Below are positions 1 to 8,126 of a DNA stretch of 9,551 nucleotides, in pieces; the stretch's first letter is position 1, and the number at the start of each line of letters is the position of its first letter. The notes beneath the pieces were generated by a model. That model did no database searches, had not been told where the DNA came from, and saw nothing but the letters and a program-made list of their open reading frames with translations. Where the stretch lies: assembly GCA_900316595.1 (NCBI GenBank), contig ONDN01000022.1:1-9551 (forward strand), read 5' to 3'. The DNA comes from an uncultured Mycoplasmataceae bacterium (GTDB lineage Bacteria; Bacillota_I; Bacilli_A; Mycoplasmatales; Mycoplasmoidaceae). The translations under genes and the position numbers were made by a program.

Positions 1-468
1 AAACTTCACCACTTAGTAGATGATAAGATACATGCTCGTTCAACTGGTCCATACTCATTAGTTACTCAACAACCTTTAGGAGGAAAAGCACAATTTGGTG
101 GACAAAGGTTTGGAGAGATGGAGGTTTGGGCACTAGAAGCATATGGCGCAGCATACACACTTCAAGAAATTTTAACAATTAAATCTGATGATGTAAAAGG
201 ACGTAATGGTACATACAGTGCAATTGTTAAAGGAAGAAAAATTCCTGAACCAGGTTTGCCTGAAACATTTAAATTATTATCAAAACAATTACAAGGTCTT
301 GCATTAAATATGACTGTAATCAATAATAATGGCGAAATTGAAGATATAAACTCATACACTGCTATAAGTGATGATGACGAAGAGAAACAAAACGAAACAC
401 AAACAGGTATTGCTTCAATTAACGACTTTGATGTCAATAATAACAATGATGATGAAAATTATTACTAG
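1..468 (+). CDS. rpoB: RNA polymerase subunit beta, C-terminal fragment
   Basis: This is the 3' end (155 codons plus TAG) of the beta subunit of DNA-dependent RNA polymerase; the start lies outside the window. Frame 1 is open from the first base. It carries the family's highly conserved C-terminal clamp region: 'KLHHLVDDKIHARSTGPYS', then 'GGKAQFGGQRFGEMEVWALEAYGAAYTLQEIL', split here as GGKAQFGGQRFGEM and EVWALEAYGAAYTLQEIL, and then 'KSDDVKGR' and 'EPGLPETFKLL'. After the conserved end there is a tail of about 50 residues rich in Asp, Glu and Asn, ending in ENYY. Such acidic tails vary between Gram-positive relatives and are absent from the shorter E. coli protein. The single Trp is TGG. 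rpoC follows after 19 bases with no terminator, so the two are co-transcribed. Identification is essentially certain from the motifs. Confidence 0.98.
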   Translation, partial: KLHHLVDDKIHARSTGPYSLVTQQPLGGKAQFGGQRFGEMEVWALEAYGAAYTLQEILTIKSDDVKGRNGTYSAIVKGRKIPEPGLPETFKLLSKQLQGLALNMTVINNNGEIEDINSYTAISDDDEEKQNETQTGIASINDFDVNNNNDDENYY

Positions 469-472
469 GATC

Positions 473-480
473 GGAGAAAG
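473..480 (+). promoter_or_regulatory. Ribosome binding site of rpoC
   Basis: GGAGAAAG lies in the 19-base rpoB-rpoC gap. The GGAG core is 11 bases from the ATG at 488, a slightly long spacing. An in-frame TAA at 482-484 rules out any start further upstream, so this site and the ATG at 488 fix the start of rpoC. Confidence 0.75.
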
Positions 481-487
481 ATAAATT

Positions 488-3400
488 ATGTCTATTAAAA
501 AAATTGATGAAATAAAAGGTTTAAATTTACATTTAGCTTCTCCAGAAAAAATCCTAAGTTGATCTCATGGTGAAGTTACACGTAGTGAAACTATTAACTA
601 TAAAACATTAAAACCTGAAAAAGGTGGATTATTTGATGAAGCAATATTTGGACCAGTAAAGGACTTTGAATGTTCTTGTGGTAAATATAAGAAAATTAAA
701 TACCGTGGTAAGGTTTGTGAACAATGTGGTGTAGAAATCACTGAATCCATTGTTCGTCGTGAAAGAATGGGTCACATTAAATTACCTATTCCAATTGCCC
801 ACACATGGATGATTAAAGAATTGCCAAACCCATCAAAAATATCTTTATTGTTGGATATTCCATATAAAGAAGTAGAACAAATTGTTTACTTTGTAAACTA
901 TGTTATTCTTGATAACAATGGCAATAAGATTTTTAACAATAAAGAAGTAATTGATTTAAACAGTCCAAAATCTTCAAGATCTAATCGTATAAAACTACGT
1001 AAGATTATAAAAGAAAACATAATGAAGAAACTTGATAAAAAATCATTTGAGTATGAACGAGCAAATGATTATGTTACAAGATTGCAAAACTCTTCATTAC
1101 CTTTTAGTATAGAAGAAGTATTTAACTTTATTACTAAATACACTGGTATTACCTTTGGTATTGGTGCTGAAGCAATTCAGAAATTATTTAAATCATTAGA
1201 TTTACAAAGTGAATTCAACAAAGTTCAAAAGGCTTTAAAGAAAACTAATCCAAATAAAATTGAATTTAGAAAACTAACCCGACGTGTTGAAACTATTAAA
1301 TGATTTTTGGAATCAAATAATAAACCAGAATGAATGATTCTTGAAGTTATTCCTGTAACTCCACCTGACACTCGTCCAATTGTTCAACTTGATGGAGGAA
1401 AATTCACTACAAGTGACATTAACAATTTTTACCGCAAGATAATTATTCGTAATGAGCGTTTAAAACACTTAATGAGTTTAAATGCACCAACTATTATTCT
1501 AAATAATGAAAAACGTATGCTTCAAGAATCAGTTGATGCATTATTTGATAATGCAAGTAGAAGCAAACCAGTATTATCAAAAGACCATAAACCATTAAAA
1601 TCATTAACTGATCACTTAAAAGGTAAACAAGGTTTATTCCGTCAAAACTTATTAGGTAAACGTGTTGACTATTCTGGTCGTTCAGTTATTGTTGTTGGTC
1701 CAGATTTAAAACTAACACAAGTTGGTATTCCAAGTTCAATGATTTTGAAATTATTCAAACCATATATTATTCATGAATTAATTCGTAAAACTGATGATAT
1801 TGGTAACGAAATTAAACCAATTGCTAATAATATTAAGATTGCCGAACAAATGATCATGAAAGAAGATGATCAAATTTGGGAGGTTGTATACAAAGTTATT
1901 AAACAACGTCCTGTATTATTAAACCGTGCACCTACACTTCACAGATTAGGTATACAAGCATTTGAACCAAAAATTGTCGATGGTAAAGCTATTCGTTTAC
2001 ACCCATTAGCATGTGCAGCATTTAATGCTGACTTTGATGGTGACCAAATGGCTGTTCATTTACCAATTACAGCTGCTTCAGTGAAAGAAGCACGTGATTA
2101 TTTAATGGCTGCTAAACATATTCTTGGACCAAAAGATGGTAAACCAATTATTACTCCTTCACAAGACATGCTAATTGGTATTTATTACCTATCAACTGAA
2201 ACAAAAAATGCAAAAGGTGAAGGCACAATTTTTGCATCAGTGAATGAAGCAATAAAAGCATACCAATTAGGTGTGGTTGATTTAAAAGCAATTGTTGGTA
2301 TTTCAACTAAGGCTTTTGCTAAGAAGCAATTTAATAATGAAGGTATTATAGTTACAACTATCGGTAAGATCATAATTAATAATGTTCTTCCTGCATCATT
2401 CAATTATGTAAATAATGTTAATGGTACATTAGCTAAAAATGATCTAATCCCTTTCACAACTGATATAAAAGAAGTAATTAAAAATCGTGAATTATCAAAA
2501 CCATTTGCTAAAAAATCTGTAAGTAATTTAATCATAAAACTTCATGGTAAATATACTGATACCATTGTTTCATCAACAATGGACAAAATTAAAGACTTAG
2601 GATTTAAGTATTCAACCAAGAGTGGAATCACTATGTCAATATTTGACATACCTACATACAATAATAAGAAAGAATACTTTGTTGATGCTGATAAGCAAGT
2701 TACTAAATTTACCAAACAATTTAATAAAGGTTTATTAACTGATGATGAAAGATATACTAAAGTAGTTAGCTTATGGAATAATGTAAAAGATAAAGTTACA
2801 AATGACATCGAAAAAATAATGACTGATTCAGCAAATGCTAATAACTCAGTAATTATTATGGCTAATTCTGGTGCTAGAGGTAATGTATCACAATTTACAC
2901 AGTTAATTGGTATGCGTGGACTAATGAACCGTTCATATAACTATGAACGTAAAACTGGAGGCCATGTTATTAAAGATACTATTGAAGTACCAATTAAAGA
3001 TTCATTTATTGATGGGTTGACCATTAGTGAATATTACAACTCATCATATGGTGCTCGTAAAGGTATGGCCGATACAGCGATGAAAACATCAAAATCTGGT
3101 TATATGACTAGAAAACTTGTTGATGCTGCACAAGAAGTTATTATTACTGAAGATGATTGTGGTACAACAAAAGGTGTTGAAGTTTCAGCAATAGTTGATA
3201 CATTTGAAAATGTAGTTATTGAATCTTTATATGATCGAATTGTTAATCGTTATAGTTTAGATGCTGTATTTGATCCAAAAACTAATAAACAATTAGTTGG
3301 TCCAAATGAAATTATTACTCCGGAAATTGCTAAAGCAATTGAAGATGCAAAAATTGAGAAAGTTACTGTAAGAAGTGCAATTCATTGTAAAGCAAAGAAC

Positions 3401-4285
3401 GGTATTTGTCGTCACTGCTTTGGTAATGATTTAACTACAAATAAACCTGTAGAGATTGGTACAGCCATTGGTGTAGTTGCTGCACAATCAATAGGTGAAC
3501 CTGGTACCCAATTAAACCTTCGTACTTTCCATACTGGAGGAGCAAGTGGATCTACAGGTGGTAACATTGCTCAAGGTTTTGAACGTTTGAAACAATTATT
3601 TGACATGATTCCACCAAAAAGTTATGAACTTGCTTTAATCAGTGAAGTAAACGGTAAAATAAAGTCAAAAACAGCTACTGATGATGGTTATATAATTGAA
3701 GTTGAAACTGACAAAACTAATGAAGTTGTTTCATATAATGCACCTTTAACTGCAGTATTCCGTGTAAAAGTTGGTGATCATGTTGTTCCTGGTGATAAGA
3801 TTACTAATGGATTAGTAAATATTAATGATCTTTTACGAGTAGCAGGTATAAAAGTTGCAAGAGAATACTTATTAAAAGAAGTACAAAAAGTTTATAGATT
3901 ACAAGGTATTGAAATTAGTGACAAATATATTGAAATAATTATTCGTCAAATGACAAACAAAATGAAAGTATTAAATCCTGGTGATTCTGAATACTTTGTT
4001 GGTCAAATCATTAATATTAATGATTACATTAATGCTAATAAGCAATTATTGATTAGTGGTCATGAACCAATTACAGCAGTTAATGTAATTTATGGTTTAG
4101 ATGATATTCCAGCACATAGTGCTTCATTCTTATCTGCAGCAAGTTTCCAAGATACAAAGAAAATTTTAATTAATGCCGCAATTAGAAATCAAGTAGATTA
4201 TCTAAGAGGATTAAAAGAAAATGTTATGTTAGGTAGATTAATCCCAGCTGGAACAGGTTTAAAGAAATTATCTGAAGAAAAATAA
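488..4285 (+). CDS. rpoC: RNA polymerase subunit beta'
   Basis: The catalytic beta' subunit of RNA polymerase, 1265 residues when TGA is read as Trp (codons at 560, 1301 and 1331; residues 25, 272 and 282). Visible landmarks: zinc site 1 Cys62, 64, 77, 80; 'PEWMILEVIP' near 280; rudder/lid region 'NLLGKRVDYSGRSVIVVG'; 'LNRAPTLHRLGIQAFEP'; the catalytic Mg site NADFDGD at 513-519 with Asp515, 517 and 519; bridge helix about 846-880 (YGARKGMADTAMKTSKSGY); zinc site 2 Cys891, 967, 974, 977; trigger loop around 1004-1015 (EPGTQLNLRTFH); and the C-terminal 'SFLSAASFQDT' and 'GLKENVMLGRLIPAGTG'. All catalytic residues are present. Two oddities are an F-loop about 11 residues longer than in E. coli, and Leu1011 where E. 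coli has Met932 in the trigger loop. It follows rpoB in one operon and ends at a hairpin terminator. Under the standard code it would falsely appear as three pieces. Confidence 0.98.
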
Positions 4286-4305
4286 ACAACTTTGATTCAT
4301 TAAAT

Positions 4306-4340
4306 AAAAATATTGACTAAGTGTCAATATTTTTTGTTTT
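4306..4340. terminator. Bidirectional rho-independent terminator between rpoC and ftsH
   Basis: A perfect 12-base inverted repeat, AAAAATATTGAC at 4306-4317 and GTCAATATTTTT at 4323-4334, encloses a 5-base loop. On the plus strand it is followed by a T-run (TTTTTGTTTT, 4331-4340), 20 bases after the rpoC stop. On the minus strand the complement of the 4306-4310 A-run gives the T-run, so the same hairpin can end the convergent hpt-ftsH transcript, whose stop codon is at 4355-4357. The stem is AT-rich with only two G:C pairs, so its strength rests on length. Confidence 0.85.
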
Positions 4341-4354
4341 ATTTAGAGCTATAT

Positions 4355-6532
4355 CTATTTAGCTTTTGTTTTATTTAATTGATTTTTTTTATCAATAACT
4401 TCAGCAGGAAGCTTTTTATTTTTATGAATATAATCGATCTGTGATTTAACAATTGTTTCTAACACAAGCAAGGCATCAACAATTAAATCTAGTTCAGCAC
4501 GATTTTTTAGAATTATTTTCTTAGCCTTAATATATTGTTCTTGAATTATTTTTTCAACTACAGCATCTATTTTTTGAGCAGTTTGTTCTGAATATTGGTT
4601 TGAATATGGATTAACTGTTCCTTCACTAGGAATGAATTGTGTCATTCCTAATTCACTCATACCCAATTGGGTAACCATAGATTTAGTAATTTTTGTTACT
4701 TTAAATAAGTCATTAGCTGCACCAGTAGAAATATTTTCTTTACCATAAATAATTTCCTCAGCAGCCCTACCAGCTAAAGTACTTGTAATTATTGCTAAAA
4801 GATCAGATTTCTTCTGAATAGAAATTTCTTGTTTTTCTGGGGTTGACAATGTATAACCAGCAGCTTGTCCTCGTGGAATAATAGTTATTTTCTCAACTAC
4901 ATCACTTCCAGGCATATTTAATCCAACCAATGCATGTCCAGCTTCATGATAAGCAATTTGCTTCTTTTCTGCTTCAGTAATTACACGTGAGTGTTTTGCA
5001 GGACCTGCAATTACACGATCAATTGCTTCATCAATCTCTTCCGTACCAACTGCAGTTTTATTAGATCTTACAGTTAATAATGTTGCTTCATTTAATACAT
5101 TTTCAAGTTGTGCACCACTAAATCCAGGAGTTCTTCTAGCTATATCACCTAAATTTACTTTTGATGATATGTTTTTATTCTTAGCATGAATTTCTAAAAT
5201 TAATTCACGTTCTTTGATGTCTGGTAAGTTAACTTGAATATGTCGATCAAACCTTCCAGGACGTAAAATTGCTTCATCTAGAACATCTAAACGGTTTGTA
5301 GCGGCAATAATAACAACACCTGATTTAGTATCAAATCCATCCATTTCAGCTAATAATTGGTTAATTGTTTGATCAGCGATTCCAGCAGATGAACCAACAA
5401 AATCTACTTTTCCTCTTTTTGCAGCAACAGAATCTAATTCATCAATAAAAATAATTGATGGAGCTGTTTTTTTGGCATTGTTAAACAAATCTCTAACTCT
5501 TTTAGCACCAACACCAACTAGCATATCTTCAAATGATGAACCACTAACTTGATAAAAAGGAACTTTTGCTTCACCGGCAACAGCCTTTGCTAATAAAGTT
5601 TTACCTGTTCCAGGAGGTCCATATAAAATAACACCTTTTGGTGCTCTAGCACCCATAGCAGCATATTTATTTGGATTTTTTAAATAATCAACAATCTCAA
5701 TTAATTCTTCTTTTTCTTCTTTTAAACCAGCAACATCTGAGAATTTATATTTACTTTTTGCAAGTTTAGCTTGAGATTTACCAACTGATCAAATTGATTC
5801 TTCCCCGCCACCTTGCAATTTTGACATTTTAGAAAAATATCAAATAAATAAACCAATTATAGCTACTGTTGGGAGCAATTGTAATAGTATATAACCAATA
5901 TTTGATGTGCTTGGAACTGATGCATTAGTTAAAACATTATTTAAGGTATCACATTGAAGTTTAATGCTTTCATCTTCATCCTCTATTTTTGATCAATTAC
6001 CACTACTATCTGGTGTATACTTACCATATGTACCTATAGCATATCAAATTGGAAATCCACCTAAATCAATGTGATGAATGTAAGCTTGAACACTACTAGA
6101 TTGTAAATGAATTTCACCATAAGAAGATGAATCAATTAAACCAATAGAAACTTTACCAGATTTGGTGATGATATATAGATGATATGATGTTATGTTACCG
6201 CCATTTACATAATATTCTGCAGCAATTAAATTGTTGATATTTTCCACTTGATTTGTTGAGTAGGTTCTACCACTATTATTTGTAATTTCAATGCTATACT
6301 TTTTATTGCCTTTAGAATCAGTATCAGTATTAAAACTAATGTTCTTTACATTTTTAATAGCAATATAATGACTTGTTGAAAAATATCAAATTAAACTTAC
6401 TATTCCGCCAAAAACTAAAAGAAAAATAAGTCATTTCAATCATCTTTTTGATTGGTAACCTGAACGCCTAGGGCTTATGTCACTTTTATTTTTTTCTTCT
6501 GTGTTTGTTTTTTTTGTATCTTTATCAACCAT
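4355..6532 (-). CDS. ftsH: ATP-dependent zinc metalloprotease FtsH
   Basis: A membrane-anchored AAA+ protease that unfolds and degrades membrane and short-lived cytosolic proteins as a hexamer. It is 725 residues with seven TGA Trp codons (residues 31, 34, 49, 163, 180, 231, 248). Order: a basic cytosolic N-terminus; TM1 about 31-52; an extracytoplasmic domain about 53-211; TM2 about 212-233; an AAA+ domain with Walker A GPPGTGKT 305-312, Walker B IIFIDE with Asp364/Glu365, and the second region of homology RPGRFDRH with Arg424 and Arg427; then the protease domain with zinc motif HEAGH (His529, Glu530, His533) and the probable third ligand Asp608 in GAANDLF. The pore loop reads MLVG where most relatives have MFVG. 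The ectodomain is about 160 residues, versus roughly 70 in E. coli. All seven TGA codons lie in the first 250 residues, so a standard-code reading would lose the membrane part. The start at 6532 is 12 bases after the hpt stop; no convincing ribosome binding site is seen. A GTG at 6544 is an alternative start. Confidence 0.96.
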
Positions 6533-6544
6533 ACTAATTACCAC

Positions 6545-7135
6545 TTACCTTTGCTTTTGATTTTTCGCTTTAACTTTTTTAAGTTCCTTTTCAAAAATTG
6601 ATTTTTTTAAAACACCAATATATGGAAGTCCCCGTAAATTTTCTTGATAGTCTAAACCAAAACCAATAATGAATTCATTATCAATGCTAAAGCATTTGTA
6701 ATAATCTCCAAAACTAATTTCATGTTGTGAAGGTTTATCAACAAGGCACATAATTTCAACTGATTTTGCACCATTTTCCAAAAGTAATGTGTTTTTTAAA
6801 TTTGACATTGTTCAACCAGTATCAATTACATCATCAACAAGAATAACATGTTGACCAGCTACATCAACATTTAAATTAGATACTATGTCTTTTTTTCTAA
6901 CAGAAGCTACTCCACCATAGTATGAGTGATATTCAACAAATCGGAGTTTAAAATCAATGGTAATGTGTTTTATTAATTCCGCTAAAAAAGGAACACAACC
7001 ATTAAGAATACCAACAATCACTAGTTGTTTATTTTTATATTTCTCATCTATTCACTTGCTTGCTTTTTTACAAGCATCAACAATTTGTTTATTAGTGAAA
7101 AGAATTTTCTCACATCGATAGTCAAGTTTGTCCAT
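6545..7135 (-). CDS. hpt: Hypoxanthine(-guanine) phosphoribosyltransferase
   Basis: A cytosolic purine-salvage enzyme joining hypoxanthine or guanine to PRPP to give IMP or GMP; mollicutes depend on salvage because they generally lack purine synthesis. It is 196 residues with TGA Trp codons at residues 28 (7052-7054) and 108 (6812-6814). Seen in order: 'VIVGILNGCVPFLAELI' (PPi-binding loop region), 'EYHSYYGGVAS' (flexible loop region), the PRPP motif 'VILVDDVIDTGWTM' with the Asp-Asp pair, 'LVDKPS' (base-binding Lys region), and 'FIIGFGLDYQENLRGLPYIGVL'. The second TGA falls inside the PRPP motif, so a standard-code reading would cut the active site. The loop reads LNGC where the family usually has LKGS or LKGG. 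An in-frame TAA directly precedes the ATG, fixing the start. There is no Shine-Dalgarno sequence; the -10 boxes in the divergent promoter lie about 25-31 bases upstream. It is co-transcribed with ftsH. Base preference (hypoxanthine, guanine or both) cannot be read from sequence. Confidence 0.95.
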
Positions 7136-7159
7136 TTATTAGTATCTATTTTAGTAATA

Positions 7160-7173
7160 ATTATAATTATAAT
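7160..7173. promoter_or_regulatory. Divergent promoter: palindromic overlapping -10 boxes for hpt and fnr
   Basis: ATTATAATTATAAT is a perfect 14-base palindrome in the 49-base gap between the hpt and fnr starts. It contains two TATAAT boxes on the plus strand (7162-7167 and 7168-7173) and two on the minus strand (7165-7160 and 7171-7166). No TTGACA-like -35 is visible on either side, which fits mollicute promoters that rely mainly on the -10. A start about 7 bases past the plus-strand boxes would leave only roughly 5-11 bases before the fnr ATG at 7185. The minus-strand leader to hpt would be roughly 12-18 bases. The same palindrome could also bind a dimeric repressor, but nothing else supports that. 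Confidence 0.65.
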
Positions 7174-7184
7174 ATTTTAAAAAT

Positions 7185-8126
7185 ATGTTTCATATTAGTG
7201 AACATTATGATGTTGTTGTTTTAGGTGGTGGACCAGTAGGTAGTTATTGTGCCTTTTTAAGTGGCAATAAAGGTTTAAAAACTCTACTTATCGAAGTTAA
7301 TGATAAATTAGGGGGTCAACCACTTAATTTATATGCTCATAAAAAAATCACAGATTTTCCTCTTCATCTATCAATAACTGCAAATGAACTGGTTAAAAAA
7401 ATCAACGAACAGTTACATTCAGTTGATAATGTTGATATTATTACTAGTACAAAAGTAGATGATTTTGAAATAAGAAATGATTTAATTTATTTTCAAATCA
7501 AAAATCTTCAAATCGACACAAAAAATATTGTTATAGCAACAGGTAATGGGATTTCAAAACCTAATTTATTAGAGATTCCTGGTGCTAGCTGTGATAAAGT
7601 AAAATATTTTGTTAAACCATATGACCATTATGATAACAAACATGTTATTATCTTAGGCGGTGGAGATTCAGCTGTGGATTGAGCTAATAATATATCTAAG
7701 CATTCCCAAGCCAAAGTTACTATAATTCATCGACGTGATACATTTAGAGCAACAGGCGAAAATGTCAATGAATTGTCAAAGAATAAAGTTAATGTTTTAT
7801 TGAATAAACAATGTGTAAAAATTAAAGATAACATTTTATTCATAAAAGATAATGTTTCAGAAAAAGAAGAAAAATTATCATTTGATGAAATTATTGTCCA
7901 ATATGGACAAAAAATGGATATTAATCCTGAAAAATATATTCAAAAGCTTAATTGTTCTACTGGTAATAAAATAATTGTTGATCATAATCAAAAAACCAAT
8001 TTAAATCATGTATATGCTATTGGTGATGCTTGTTATTATAACAACCGTCCTCACTTAATTATTGCTGGAATGGGTGAAGCTGCTATGGCAGTTAATGATA
8101 TTTTAATAAAAATCAGGAATTATTAA
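7185..8126 (+). CDS. Type 2 ferredoxin/flavodoxin-NADP+ reductase (thioredoxin reductase-like fold)
   Basis: A predicted soluble FAD enzyme that passes electrons between NADPH and a ferredoxin or flavodoxin; 313 residues with one TGA Trp (7680-7682, residue 166). Seen: N-terminal FAD Rossmann motif VVLGGGPVGSYCA (about 11-23), 'LIEVNDKLGGQ', 'IVIATGNG', 'KYFVKPYDHYDNKHVII', NAD(P) motif GGGDSAVDWA from residue 158, 'IHRRDTFRA' (the Arg pair favours NADPH), and C-terminal FAD motif 'YAIGDACYYNNRPHLI' with 'GMGEAAMAVN'. It resembles thioredoxin reductase but lacks the redox CxxC (CATC) motif; the lone 'ASCD' is not that motif. The 'KYFV' and 'GGGDSAVDWA' pattern matches the YumC-type FNR family. 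An in-frame TAA at 7170-7172 leaves 7185 as the first ATG. No ribosome binding site precedes it, consistent with a near-leaderless mRNA. Its stop overlaps the miaA start (TAATG). Databases may label it TrxB. Confidence 0.86.
8115..8118 (+). promoter_or_regulatory. Ribosome binding site of miaA inside the end of the reductase gene
   Basis: AGGA lies 7 bases before the ATG at 8126, good spacing. It supports the overlapping TAATG start and contrasts with fnr and hemW, where no such site is visible. Confidence 0.6.

Noticed and set aside
162..446. Open frame on the minus strand inside rpoB
   Set aside because: It is antisense to strongly conserved rpoB coding sequence and shows no family motif; an artefact of AT-rich sequence.
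1301..1333. Apparent stop codons splitting rpoC
   Set aside because: Both are TGA at Trp positions of conserved motifs; the frame is unchanged on both sides, so neither a pseudogene nor a frameshift.
2185..2808. Two minus-strand open frames inside rpoC
   Set aside because: They lie opposite conserved rpoC, encode no recognisable protein and have no ribosome binding context.
4286..4354. A small gene or non-coding RNA in the rpoC-ftsH gap
   Set aside because: The 69 bases hold only the terminator hairpin and AT-rich flanks.
5657..6532. Possibility that ftsH begins at the internal ATG near 5656 and the upstream part is non-coding
   Set aside because: The same frame continues upstream through TGA Trp codons and encodes the expected two membrane segments and ectodomain, ending just after hpt.
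7185..8126. Thioredoxin reductase (TrxB)
   Set aside because: The CxxC redox motif is missing and the surrounding sequence fits the type 2 FNR family better.
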